The notes beneath the pieces were generated by a model. That model saw nothing but the letters and a program-made list of their open reading frames with translations. It did no database searches and was not told the DNA's origin. Positions 25,488 to 33,572 of a stretch of DNA of 64,000 nt are shown one piece after another. The translations under genes were made by a program, and so were the position numbers. Numbering within the stretch: position 1 is the first letter of the stretch; each line of letters starts with the position of its first letter. This DNA comes from Bacteroidales bacterium UBA3743. GTDB lineage: Bacteria > Bacteroidota > Bacteroidia > Bacteroidales > Paludibacteraceae. The stretch lies in assembly GCA_002371265.1 (NCBI GenBank), contig DFGT01000015.1, positions 132,050-196,049 on the forward strand. The letters are read 5' to 3'.

Positions 25488-27218
25488 ATGAAGAAAATAA
25501 TTCTTGCCATATTATCATTTTATTGTCTGCTCTCCACATCGATGGCAAACTCTGTCGTTCAGAATCTCGATTACACAGACGCCTTGGAAGAGATTGAAAA
25601 TCCACACATTGGCTTTTATCGTCCCGTCGGCAAACATTTCACTCCTGAGGGCAACAAGCCTTCCAACACATGGGGTAACCTGACTCATCTGCGTATGGAC
25701 ATTTCTGAATTTTCCAGCAATGCCGTCATATCTATCGATAAGGAGACGGGAGACACCACATTCGGAGTGTCACAGCCTTTGACGCAGGATATGCTTGATG
25801 CTTTCGATTCTATGCTCGACGATGTGCGCAAAAGAGGCAAAAGTGCCATAGTACGTTTTGCATACGACCCGTGGTATAATGGTGCTAAGAATTGTGATCC
25901 GGACCAAAGCGTGATACTTACCCACCTGAAACAGTTGGCCGAGGTTTACTCCAGAAACACCGATGTAATCGTCTTTGTAGAGCTTGGAATGTACGGAAGT
26001 TGGGGAGAGATGCATTCAAGTGTGAACGCCACAAATGCCAATATTGCGGAAGCGTTGCAGACATTGCTCGTCGCAACCCCACCTGAAATAAAGATCGGTG
26101 TTCGTCGTCCCGATATTGTCGCTGAATGGCTTAAAGTGAATGATGGAAACAACTATTCCGGATTTGATATTGATTCAGAGAAGTTTAAAAAGGCATTGGC
26201 AGAGAAAGGCGACACGATCTATCGCGTCGGCATGTATAACGATGGATATTTGGGATCCGACAGTGATTTGGGAACCATCGGAATGGGAGCATCTGGCCAT
26301 AAGATGACGCGTGAAATGATGGTGAAATGGCTGGAGACCTATTCGCAACCCACACCTTATGGAGGCGAACTTGTGGCAAACAACAATGGAGATAATCCGA
26401 TCAATACGCCAGAATATCTTTCGGTGGAAGGATTCCGCACCCACACATCTTACCTCAACTACGAATGGCATCAGCCTACAATTTTAGGATGGAAAGATAT
26501 GATTTTCAATGGCAACGACGCTGAATATTCAGGTTGTGACGGCTACACCTACGTTGCCAACCACCTGGGCTACAGGTTCATACTCCGCAAGTCTGTGCTT
26601 CCTGATACCGTCGCTCAAAATGAGAATTTACCTATCTCTTTGACAATAGAGAACGTTGGATTTGCGAATCTGACGAAGAAAAAGAGAGTATCTTTCATCC
26701 TGTCGGGAGAGACTCATAAATATGAGATTTTTTCAAACGACGAGATTGATCCATGCAATTGGTTATCACGCAAGTCAGACGAGATCTCCACATCAATAAC
26801 TCTTCCAAACGACGTAGAAACCGGCAAATATCAATTGTATCTGCGTATTTCTGAACTTGGAGATTTCACCAAAGACAACAATCGCTACTGCATACAATTT
26901 GGCAACCCATCGTCGCAATACAACTCCCTATTCGGAGCCAATTTAATCGGAGAATTGGAAGTGACACAAAAATCTTCAGCAAAAAACATCTGCCATTCCA
27001 CCGAACCTGTATGCTTTATCAATGGCGATGAACTGCATGCTCCAACTTGCGATGAATTGACAATCTATTCCGTCGACGGAAGAATTCTTTTTACCCAAAA
27101 AGCCTTGACTGGATCAGATAATATAATCGATTTAGGCGAATTATCCGAGAAAATCGTGATTATCAAGATAAAAAGAGATAACATTCATGAAAATTACAAG
27201 ATAATAAAGATTTTATAA
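25488..27218 (+). CDS. Secreted DUF4874/DUF4832 protein with sorting-like tail
   Basis: 576 residues from MKKIILAILSFYCLLSTSMA (signal peptide); the frame is open 49 codons further but that part is not coding-like and would include the -7 box. N-terminal half: LEEIENPHIGFYRPVGKHFTP, LTHLRMDISEFSS, VIVFVELGMYGSWGEMHSS, the DUF4874 pattern resembling a glycosidase-like barrel. Second half: YVANHLGYRFILRKSVLPDT and SLTIENVGFANLTKKKRVSF, the DUF4832 sandwich. The last 70 residues (LTIYSVDGRILFTQK to YKIIKIL) look like a type IX secretion-style sorting domain. Members occur among polysaccharide enzymes, but activity is undefined. Confidence 0.8.
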   Translation: MKKIILAILSFYCLLSTSMANSVVQNLDYTDALEEIENPHIGFYRPVGKHFTPEGNKPSNTWGNLTHLRMDISEFSSNAVISIDKETGDTTFGVSQPLTQDMLDAFDSMLDDVRKRGKSAIVRFAYDPWYNGAKNCDPDQSVILTHLKQLAEVYSRNTDVIVFVELGMYGSWGEMHSSVNATNANIAEALQTLLVATPPEIKIGVRRPDIVAEWLKVNDGNNYSGFDIDSEKFKKALAEKGDTIYRVGMYNDGYLGSDSDLGTIGMGASGHKMTREMMVKWLETYSQPTPYGGELVANNNGDNPINTPEYLSVEGFRTHTSYLNYEWHQPTILGWKDMIFNGNDAEYSGCDGYTYVANHLGYRFILRKSVLPDTVAQNENLPISLTIENVGFANLTKKKRVSFILSGETHKYEIFSNDEIDPCNWLSRKSDEISTSITLPNDVETGKYQLYLRISELGDFTKDNNRYCIQFGNPSSQYNSLFGANLIGELEVTQKSSAKNICHSTEPVCFINGDELHAPTCDELTIYSVDGRILFTQKALTGSDNIIDLGELSEKIVIIKIKRDNIHENYKIIKIL

Positions 27219-27327
27219 ACGTCTCTTTCTATTTAATGCACACTCAACATACTCGCATGGATGAACAAAACAATCATCTTTTAGAGCCAAGACTAAACTT
27301 TATAACCATTTAATAAACAGGAAATAT

Positions 27328-27867
27328 ATGACAAAAATCAAAACAGAAACAGCATATAATGCTATAATAGAACGAATTAAGGAATTAAATTCTTTAGTAA
27401 ATGACGACACTCCAATCACACACAAGAATGCCATTGAATTAGATCTTCTAATATCTCTGGTGATAGAATATGAGAAAGATCATTTCTCAACAAAACACCA
27501 ACACGAAAAAAAGACAAAACAACCGACAAAAAAGGAAGAGATAATACATACTTATATGCAACTGGGAGAACTTTGTCATTTGTTTTCTGTCGAATTAGAC
27601 AATGTTATAAGTACTCCTGACGAAATAGAGGTAGCACAAATGTTTAGCAGTAGATTTGAAAGTTTTAGCGATCAGATAAAAAAGACTCAAGAAATTGATA
27701 CGGACAACATAAAATATATTCTTGATAGAATATCTTATACCTACGTCGAGATGTGGAAAGGTTATGATGTTCCATGCCATCCATTCTATTGTGGATTCCT
27801 AGAAATGTGTTGTGATGAAATATCTAAAGTTTCTAGCAAATTGAGAAAGCTGTTAGAAACTGCTTAA
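27328..27867 (+). CDS. HigA-N-like protein without HTH domain
   Basis: 179 residues. The first 50 (YNAIIERIKELNSLVNDDTP then AIELDLLISLVIEYEKDHFS) closely resemble the N-terminal segment of COG5499/HigA-type antitoxins (pattern ExELDLLxxLVEeYEexHyp). The Cro-type helix-turn-helix that normally follows is not there; instead there is a helical region of about 110 residues (IIHTYMQLGELCHLFSVELD, CGFLEMCCDEISKVSSKLRKLL). No HigB toxin gene is next to it. It may be an antitoxin relative with a changed C-terminus or an unrelated helical protein. A REP-like repeat follows directly. Confidence 0.5.
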   Translation: MTKIKTETAYNAIIERIKELNSLVNDDTPITHKNAIELDLLISLVIEYEKDHFSTKHQHEKKTKQPTKKEEIIHTYMQLGELCHLFSVELDNVISTPDEIEVAQMFSSRFESFSDQIKKTQEIDTDNIKYILDRISYTYVEMWKGYDVPCHPFYCGFLEMCCDEISKVSSKLRKLLETA

Positions 27868-27884
27868 ATTTTGGGGTAAAGTTT

Positions 27885-27946
27885 GAGGATTGTTAAGGGC
27901 GGAACGCCCTAACCCATTCTCTTCCGCGAGCCCAAAGGGCGAGCTG
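27885..27946 (+). repeat. REP-like double hairpin
   Basis: GAGGATTGTTAAGGGCGG with hairpin partner CGCCCTAACCC, then CGCGAGCCCAAAGGGCGAGC. Short form of the family without the CACAGAG and TTTTTATGAG blocks. Confidence 0.75.
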
Positions 27947-28077
27947 TAAAAAAAACGTCAATTCCCTTAACAATACGAAACTTCTATAATCAAATTTTGA
28001 ATTAAATCTAAGCAGATTCTTATTATATTTAATTAATTTTGCGATAATGATTAAGCAAGTACTAAAAGCATCCTACT

Positions 28078-28374
28078 ATGAGCAATAAAAATAATGTAAC
28101 AGGAAATGAATCAATGATGGTAAAAGAACCACAATTCACCTATAACAATGTAGATACATCACCTGTATTTACAAAATATCAAATGCAGATATTAGAAAGT
28201 ATCGCCAATGTGCAAGACGAAGAAGAAATGCAAGAAATTCGCAACCTGATTGCAGATTATTTTTCAAACAAAGCACTAGACGCAATGGATCGATTATGTA
28301 ATGAAGGTACGCTATCTACACAGGATATTGAATCCTGGAATAAAGAACATTTGAGAACACCATACAAATATTGA
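28078..28374 (+). CDS. Putative antitoxin of PIN toxin pair
   Basis: 98 residues, no recognised DNA-binding motif. C-terminal part KYQMQILESIANVQDEEEMQEIRNLIADYFSNKALDAMDRLCNEG resembles small proteins that precede PIN-family toxins in Bacteroidetes. A later ATG (28,111) is also possible. It ends one base before the toxin start codon, the usual antitoxin-first order. Function as antitoxin is inferred from position and size. Confidence 0.7.
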   Translation: MSNKNNVTGNESMMVKEPQFTYNNVDTSPVFTKYQMQILESIANVQDEEEMQEIRNLIADYFSNKALDAMDRLCNEGTLSTQDIESWNKEHLRTPYKY

Positions 28375-28375
28375 G

Positions 28376-28792
28376 ATGGAGAATGTCGTATTGGATACCA
28401 ATTGTTTAGTATCATCATTAAAGAGATCTAGCATTTATTTCCCTATTTGGAGAGATTTTATATTAGGAAAATACTGTTTATGTTTCACTGATGACATATT
28501 GCATGAATATCAAGAAATTATCGAAAAACTTACAGGTTCGCCAATGATTGCTCGCAATGTCATTGCCGCCATACTAAACAGAAATAATATTCTTCATGTC
28601 GAAGTATTTTATCATTTCGAACTTATCACTGCAGATAAAGATGACAATAAATTTGTTGATTGTGCTATAAAAGCAGATGCAAAATTCATTGTATCAAACG
28701 ACAAACATTTTGACGTACTCAAAACTATTCCTTTTCCTCGTGTCGAAGTCATTGATATAGATAAATTTCTTGAAGAATTAAAGAAATATTAG
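28376..28792 (+). CDS. PIN-domain toxin-like ribonuclease (COG1569 type)
   Basis: 138 residues. VVLDTNCLVSSLKRSS has the first PIN Asp; EYQEIIEKLTG the conserved acidic residue of the second position; ITADKDDNKFVDCAIKADAKFIVSNDKHF the third and fourth. This pattern is that of the COG1569 family of toxin-antitoxin PIN RNases, which are Mg-dependent. The exact RNA target is unknown. Its partner lies one base upstream, giving tight coupling. Confidence 0.82.
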   Translation: MENVVLDTNCLVSSLKRSSIYFPIWRDFILGKYCLCFTDDILHEYQEIIEKLTGSPMIARNVIAAILNRNNILHVEVFYHFELITADKDDNKFVDCAIKADAKFIVSNDKHFDVLKTIPFPRVEVIDIDKFLEELKKY

Positions 28793-28810
28793 GAATAACA
28801 TACATCGCTT

Positions 28811-29308
28811 ATGGAATACATAATAATCTTAATAGTCGCCATTGTTATCTTTCTATTTATCAAAAATTTTACCAAACGTAAACTGGCATTTACAGTTTTG
28901 GCTATATCTTTTTTATTTTCAATTTTGCCATGTTCTATGGTAATTGATATTGGCGATGGTCCAGGTGATGGATTTATAATCATAGGTATATATTTTTATG
29001 TTATCATTCCTTGGCTAACAATGTTGATGATGCCAATCATAACGAATTCCCACACATTTTATGTATTAAGTATCGGGTTCTTCATCAACATGGTTATTGT
29101 GTTCGGCATTATTTGTTTAGAGACGAGATTAAAATCTCCAACCACCGCTCCACTCATATTTATAGCGAACACCGCATTTTTTATTCTCTGTGCATACATT
29201 ATAGAGAAAGCCCAAACTACGCCAATGAAGATTACGGCAGTCGCTTTGACGCTGGCATCCTTTATTGTGCCATACGGTTTTATAGGGCTATATATTAAGT
29301 GTGTATAA
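28811..29308 (+). CDS. Small membrane protein, tandem family copy 1
   Basis: 165 residues, about five hydrophobic segments. Not a family I can name. Defining features shared with the next three genes: a first helix then NFTKRKLAF at about residues 24-32, and a late NTAFFILCAYIIEKAQTTPMKITA block. The motif probably sits at a membrane edge on the cytoplasmic side. First of four tandem paralogues on the same strand, directly after the PIN toxin gene (18-base gap). Confidence 0.65.
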   Translation: MEYIIILIVAIVIFLFIKNFTKRKLAFTVLAISFLFSILPCSMVIDIGDGPGDGFIIIGIYFYVIIPWLTMLMMPIITNSHTFYVLSIGFFINMVIVFGIICLETRLKSPTTAPLIFIANTAFFILCAYIIEKAQTTPMKITAVALTLASFIVPYGFIGLYIKCV

Positions 29309-29320
29309 CAGACGTTGCTT

Positions 29321-29572
29321 ATGGGTATAATATTCTTACTGATATTTATAGCTTTTTTAATTTCCGCAATTGTCACAAACCACAATTTCACAAAGCGGAA
29401 ACTGGCATTTATCGGGTTGTCCACATCTTTCGCATTAACCATAATACCATGCATTGTCTCTGGAATTTCAGCGAAATATCCATCAGACGGAGATGCTTTA
29501 GGAGGTAGCTTTTTAATGCTCTTTGCACTTTATATGGTCATTTTGAGTCTATTTTCCTCTCAAAAGTCGTAG
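29321..29572 (+). CDS. Small membrane protein, tandem family copy 2 (truncated)
   Basis: 83 residues from MGIIFLLIFIAFLISAIVTN; a start two codons earlier is also possible. Has the family's first helix and HNFTKRKLAFIGLSTSFALT, then PSDGDALGGSFLMLF similar to copy 4, and stops after VILSLFSSQKS. The second half with the IEKA block is missing, so this is a truncated, possibly inactive copy. Confidence 0.5.
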   Translation: MGIIFLLIFIAFLISAIVTNHNFTKRKLAFIGLSTSFALTIIPCIVSGISAKYPSDGDALGGSFLMLFALYMVILSLFSSQKS

Positions 29573-29588
29573 ACTTTCTCTGGAAACT

Positions 29589-29639
29589 TCTCAAACAGAA
29601 AAACAGATTCAATTCAAAGATTCGTCATTAGTTATTAAA
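29589..29639 (+). repeat. Direct repeat, upstream copy of tandem family 3
   Basis: About 51 bases starting TCTCAAACAGAAAAACAGAT, nearly identical (two differences) to 30,245-30,295. Each lies just before a paralogue, so it marks the duplication unit and may carry its promoter or leader. Confidence 0.8.
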
Positions 29640-29652
29640 ACTTCACGCGATT

Positions 29653-30162
29653 ATGGAAATATTAACCTTCTCTGTATTTTTAGCAATTCTGATACTGATA
29701 TTCATCATTATCTCTATAGGATATTTGATCTACGCTTTCGTCACGAATCCCAATTTCACAAAGCGTAAACTGGCATTCATAGCTCTGTCGCTATCATTTG
29801 TTTTGAACAGTCTTCCTTTTTTCTTTTTGGGGATTCCTGATGGTGTATTTTTCTTGATATTTTATTTATTTTTTATCTTCATAATTTGGGTGATATGGAT
29901 ACCCTTTGCATTTGATCTCCGCACATTTCACATCATCTGTGGCGGTTTTTATTTAATCACAGCAATCATTTTCACTATCATTTGTATCAAAGATGGGGGC
30001 CACACCAGACCTTTATTAGCGTTAATTGGCACTACAGCCTTTTACACTCTATGTGCATTCATTATAGAAAAAGCCAATTCTCCACTCACAAAGACATTAG
30101 CTGTCGTTTTAACTTTGGCTTCCTTTATAACATATTACACGATAGAATCGATAGGTTTGTGA
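29653..30162 (+). CDS. Small membrane protein, tandem family copy 3
   Basis: 169 residues; two N-terminal hydrophobic stretches, then NPNFTKRKLAFIALSLSFVL, a long Phe/Ile-rich region and the late GTTAFYTLCAFIIEKANSPL block followed by LAVVLTLASFITYYTI. Intact copy. The preceding 51-base repeat is shared with copy 4. Confidence 0.65.
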   Translation: MEILTFSVFLAILILIFIIISIGYLIYAFVTNPNFTKRKLAFIALSLSFVLNSLPFFFLGIPDGVFFLIFYLFFIFIIWVIWIPFAFDLRTFHIICGGFYLITAIIFTIICIKDGGHTRPLLALIGTTAFYTLCAFIIEKANSPLTKTLAVVLTLASFITYYTIESIGL

Positions 30163-30244
30163 AATAACTATCGAATTAATCAAGATATTAAGGTTGCTGG
30201 ATGAACTCTATAGCCAAAAATTTATTAAATTTACAAATTCTGAT

Positions 30245-30295
30245 TCTCAAACAGAAAAACAGATTCAATTCAAAGATTCGTCACTAGTCATTAAA
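30245..30295 (+). repeat. Direct repeat, upstream copy of tandem family 4
   Basis: Second copy of the 51-base repeat at 29,589. Ends just before the ATG of copy 4 at 30,298. Confidence 0.8.
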
Positions 30296-30297
30296 TT

Positions 30298-30792
30298 ATG
30301 ATATTCTTCTTAATCTTTATAATATTTATAATCTTCGCATTCGCCACAAATTCAAATTTCACAAAGCGTAAACTGGCATTTGCTGCGTTAGCCACAGCAT
30401 TTTCACTTTCTGTCATACCTGGTTCTGTCATTGGGATAATAGCAAAATCTCCATCCGACGAACATGGACCCGGCGAAGGATTTATAATGCTGTTTGTGAT
30501 GTTTTGGGCATTTATTGTCTGGACTGTATTGATTGCTCTAATCACAAATCTTCGTCCACTTAAAGCCTTATGTTACGGAATAACCATCGTCATGACAATA
30601 TGTTTTGCATTAAATTGTCGATTTACTGGATTCAACATAATGATCCTTCTTTTGTTATTAGCAAACAGTGCTTATTTCATTCTCTGTGCTTTCTTGATTG
30701 AAAAAGCTAAATCCAAACCTATGAAAATCATAGCTATCACATTAACAGTTATCTCTTTTATTTTACCATTTTTTGTACTCAGAATTGATTAG
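30298..30792 (+). CDS. Small membrane protein, tandem family copy 4
   Basis: 164 residues with SNFTKRKLAFAALATAFSLS, a loop SPSDEHGPGEGFIMLF like copies 1 and 2, and the closing NSAYFILCAFLIEKAKSKPMKIIAI block. Intact. No catalytic residues or transporter signatures seen; location beside a toxin-antitoxin pair is the only context clue. Confidence 0.65.
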   Translation: MIFFLIFIIFIIFAFATNSNFTKRKLAFAALATAFSLSVIPGSVIGIIAKSPSDEHGPGEGFIMLFVMFWAFIVWTVLIALITNLRPLKALCYGITIVMTICFALNCRFTGFNIMILLLLLANSAYFILCAFLIEKAKSKPMKIIAITLTVISFILPFFVLRID

Positions 30793-30849
30793 ATGCCATC
30801 TAATTTTAATATAACGTGATGTCGACGAAACCAACATGGCATCATAATA

Positions 30850-30921
30850 TTATGTAAAATAGACGTTCCACAATAGTCAATCAATTGCATGATCGTAGGG
30901 GCGGGTTTCAAACCTGCCCGC
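30850..30921 (-). repeat. Hairpin repeat of the GCAGGTTTGAAACCTGC family
   Basis: Palindromic core GCGGGTTTCAAACCTGCCCGC-like with CCCCTACGATCATG flank, then a conserved tail (ATTGATTGACTATTG and GTCTATTTTACATAATAT on the minus strand) also seen at 50,024-50,100. Confidence 0.75.
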
Positions 30922-30966
30922 AATAAGGATAATGATCAAACAGAATTTATTAATCACATTTTTACC

Positions 30967-31027
30967 GCTCGCCCTATGGGCTCGCGGATGAGAGTGAGTT
31001 AGGGCGTTCCGCCCTTAACAATCCTCA
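30967..31027 (-). repeat. REP-like double hairpin, reversed
   Basis: Reads on the minus strand GAGGATTGTTAAGGGCGG, CGCCCTAACTC, then GCGAGCCCATAGGGCGAGC. Short form. Confidence 0.75.
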
Positions 31028-31094
31028 ATTTTAGCTGCAGAATGACCTCGATAGTAAAATATATTAAACAAATTTGAACATATCTTGTCAACAA

Positions 31095-31126
31095 ACAAAA
31101 AGGGCAGATTCCAACAATCTGCCCTT
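31095..31126 (-). terminator. Terminator of the pyrKD operon
   Basis: On the minus strand AAGGGCAGATT pairs with AATCTGCCCTT, followed by TTTG; it lies 23 bases after the stop at 31149. Confidence 0.8.
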
Positions 31127-31148
31127 CTACTATTTCCTAAAAATCAAA

Positions 31149-31688
31149 TCATTGCATTTTCTCTACCGAAACCCAGTCGTTTTTCTCATGTGCGAAATCT
31201 TCAAACGATGGTTTGATCTTAAAACTTTTATTTGATGCAAAACCGTTGATCGCCGCTATCAAAGCTTCTTTGTTCTTGCCATCATAATATTTCGCCAAAT
31301 CGACGTCAAGTTTTGCTATCATCACGCTGTCAGAAACGGAAAGAATACTTAGTGGCTGGGAAATCTTCAACTGAGGAAACTCAAACTGAGCATCCACAGT
31401 CTTCAAACCTTCAAGTTTCAAGTTTGAAGCTATTTGTATTTCGCAACTAAGTTTCAAATCTCCATTCTGCAAACGATTGGTAATCATTGCACTCTGAGCA
31501 TCAGTAAATGAGAACCTATCACTCTCGATGTTCATCAGACGGACATCACAGATGGAATTCAAATACCAGTTTCTCTCTTTAACCTCTTCTATCGGATCCT
31601 CCACGTTGTTTGAAAACAAGTCTCCTGCAAAAAAGATAGTTACCGCAAAAAATGCCAAAATAGATATGACAAAACTTACCTTTCTCAT
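31149..31688 (-). CDS. Hypothetical protein with N-terminal membrane anchor
   Basis: 179 residues, not recognised. One N-terminal hydrophobic helix (VSFVISILAFFAVTIFFAGDLF), then a soluble part with KERNWYLNSICDVRLMNIES, LKLSCEIQIASNLKLEGLKTVDAQF and a C-terminal FKIKPSFEDFAHEKNDWVSVEKMQ. It begins only two bases after the pyrD stop codon, so it is co-transcribed with pyrK-pyrD, though nothing links it to pyrimidine synthesis. Probably exported and anchored. Confidence 0.65.
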   Translation of the reverse strand: MRKVSFVISILAFFAVTIFFAGDLFSNNVEDPIEEVKERNWYLNSICDVRLMNIESDRFSFTDAQSAMITNRLQNGDLKLSCEIQIASNLKLEGLKTVDAQFEFPQLKISQPLSILSVSDSVMIAKLDVDLAKYYDGKNKEALIAAINGFASNKSFKIKPSFEDFAHEKNDWVSVEKMQ

Positions 31689-31690
31689 GA

Positions 31691-32602
31691 TTAAACCTCC
31701 AATTGACCGATGATTTCGGTGATTGACTTGAAATTATGTCTGTCCAAATACTCGTTGATTCCGTCCACAACCTTGACTGTTGTCTCTGGATCAATGAAGT
31801 TTGCTGTTCCGATTTCAATAGCAGTGGCTCCTGCCAAGAAGAATTCGATAGCGTCAGTAGCGTTCATGATTCCTCCCAATCCGACAACAGGGATTTTCAC
31901 TGCCTTTGCCACCTGCCATACGCAACGCAATGCCACAGGCTTGACACATGGGCCGCTCAATCCTCCCGTCACCATGCTTAGCAATGGTTTTCTTCGCTCC
32001 GCATCGATTGCCATTCCCATCAAAGTATTGATTAGGGAGACGGAATCCGCACCAGCTGCCTCAGCTGCCAAAGCCATATCTGTGATCGACGTCACGTTTG
32101 GTGAAAGCTTGACAATCAAAGTCTTATTATACGCCTTTCTTACCGCAGACACCACCTGCTCCACTCCCTGAGTAGTTGTACCGAAAGCCATACCACCCTG
32201 CTTTACATTAGGGCAAGAGATATTCAACTCGATTGCCTGCACCTTGTCCATTGTGCCGATGATCTCAGCAGCCTCAGCATAGTCTTCGACGGTGCTTCCT
32301 GAAAGGTTCACAATAAGGCAAGAGTCGATATCCTTGATATTCGGATAGATATGATCCTTCAAATAGTGGACACCTTTGTTCTGCAAACCTACACAGTTCA
32401 ACATTCCTGAAGGAGTCTCAGCCATACGTGGATACGGATTACCCTCACGTGGATTCAACGTAGTGCCCTTTATAATGTAGCCGCCAAGACGCGACAAATC
32501 AATGAATTCTGAAAATTCAGTGCCGTATCCAAAAGTTCCCGACGCTGTCAGCACAGGATTTTTAAGCGTGAGACCACCTATTTTTGTTTCTAATTTTGCC
32601 AT
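31691..32602 (-). CDS. pyrD: Dihydroorotate dehydrogenase, catalytic subunit (class 1B)
   Basis: 303 residues. Oxidises dihydroorotate to orotate in pyrimidine synthesis, using FMN and passing electrons to PyrK. Motifs: NPVLTASGTFGYGTEF, NPREGNPYPRMAETPSGMLN, AIELNISCPNVKQGG (substrate-binding and catalytic Cys region), IVKLSPNVTS, SLINTLMGMAID, and GLGGIMNATDAIEFFLAGATAIEIGTANF. Its start lies inside the end of pyrK (13-base overlap), the standard order for the NAD-dependent heterotetramer. Confidence 0.96.
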   Translation of the reverse strand: MAKLETKIGGLTLKNPVLTASGTFGYGTEFSEFIDLSRLGGYIIKGTTLNPREGNPYPRMAETPSGMLNCVGLQNKGVHYLKDHIYPNIKDIDSCLIVNLSGSTVEDYAEAAEIIGTMDKVQAIELNISCPNVKQGGMAFGTTTQGVEQVVSAVRKAYNKTLIVKLSPNVTSITDMALAAEAAGADSVSLINTLMGMAIDAERRKPLLSMVTGGLSGPCVKPVALRCVWQVAKAVKIPVVGLGGIMNATDAIEFFLAGATAIEIGTANFIDPETTVKVVDGINEYLDRHNFKSITEIIGQLEV

Positions 32603-33369
32603 GGTAGTTCGTTGATATTAAACACTGGTCCTTCTGAACAAACACATCTGTTGTGTCCCTTATTATCCTCTGTAACACAACACAAGCAAGCCCCAAGTCC
32701 ACATGCCATCTTATTTTCAAGTGAGACGTAGCACTCGATATTCTTAGCGTACGCATACTTCGCGACTGCCTTCATCATCGGAGTCGGACCACATACGAAG
32801 ATCTCGTCAAACTGTTCCTTCTCTAGGATAGAATGGTTTGTGACAAATCCTTTCTCCCCCACACTACCGTCTTCCGTAGTGAGATAAAGAGAACCAAACT
32901 TTTTGAACTCGTCCTCCAGCATCACACCGCCAGCATTACGAGCACCTAAAAGGAACGACACCTGATGTCCGGCCGCTTTTAGTCTGTCACCAAGATACAG
33001 AAGCGGAGCTATTCCCACTCCTCCACCTACCAACAGACATTTAGCTCCCGCCTTTGTAGGCATTGGAAATCCATTTCCAAGTGGAAGCAACACACTCACC
33101 TCGTCGCCTACAGAAAGAGTTGCCATTTTGCGTGTACCGTCGCCAACAAGGGCAACAAGCAAATCCAGACGCTGCTTTGCATAATCCACGAAGTGAACCG
33201 AGATAGGACGACGCAAAAATACAGTCGGAGCATTGTCTACCTTCACTTCGACAAACTGCCCAGCCTTTATCTCCGGCATATCTCCATTGGGAGCAACCAA
33301 ACTCAAAAGGATGTGCTGCTCAGTGATCTTCTTTAAATTCTCAACCTTGAGATTTAACTGCTTTTTCAT
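32590..33369 (-). CDS. pyrK: Dihydroorotate dehydrogenase electron-transfer subunit
   Basis: 259 residues from MKKQLNLKVENLKKITEQHI; the open frame runs 58 codons further, but that section is not family-like. FAD-binding RRPISVHFVDYAKQRLDLLV, NAD-binding CLLVGGGVGIAPLLYLGDRL and the cysteine cluster CGLGACLCCVTEDNKGHNRC for the 2Fe-2S centre are all present. Passes electrons from PyrD to NAD. No clear promoter was seen in the 200-base gap upstream. Confidence 0.95.
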   Translation of the reverse strand: MKKQLNLKVENLKKITEQHILLSLVAPNGDMPEIKAGQFVEVKVDNAPTVFLRRPISVHFVDYAKQRLDLLVALVGDGTRKMATLSVGDEVSVLLPLGNGFPMPTKAGAKCLLVGGGVGIAPLLYLGDRLKAAGHQVSFLLGARNAGGVMLEDEFKKFGSLYLTTEDGSVGEKGFVTNHSILEKEQFDEIFVCGPTPMMKAVAKYAYAKNIECYVSLENKMACGLGACLCCVTEDNKGHNRCVCSEGPVFNINELPWQN

Positions 33370-33522
33370 TAGAATAGAAAAATTTTGGGCAAAAGTAACC
33401 AAAATTAGGGAGAAACACGATAGAAATAAAACAGAAAATGCATTCCATCTCTTCACAACATTACCTGGAACACTAAAATACGCCCACGTATATCTGCCAA
33501 CTGCCATAAGCCAACTGCCAAC

Positions 33523-33555
33523 AAAAAAAAGGAAGATACTCACGCATCCTCCTTC
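33523..33555 (-). terminator. Terminator of the GH5 gene
   Basis: On the minus strand AAGGAGGAT pairs with ATCTTCCTT (one mismatch) around eight bases, followed by eight T. Starts about 18 bases after the GH5 stop. Confidence 0.75.
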
Positions 33556-33572
33556 TCGAACACATAAATAAT

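Larger units (their letters stand above)
30793..31148. other. Gap with two repeat families and a terminator
   Basis: No gene seen. Contains the GCAGGTTTGAAACCTGC-type element (30,850-30,921), an inverted REP-like copy (30,967-31,027) and the terminator of the minus-strand gene that follows. Confidence 0.6.

Noticed and set aside
30896..30921. Possible tRNA T-arm (GGTTTCAAACC)
   Set aside because: The palindrome belongs to a dispersed repeat; no acceptor, D or anticodon stems around it.
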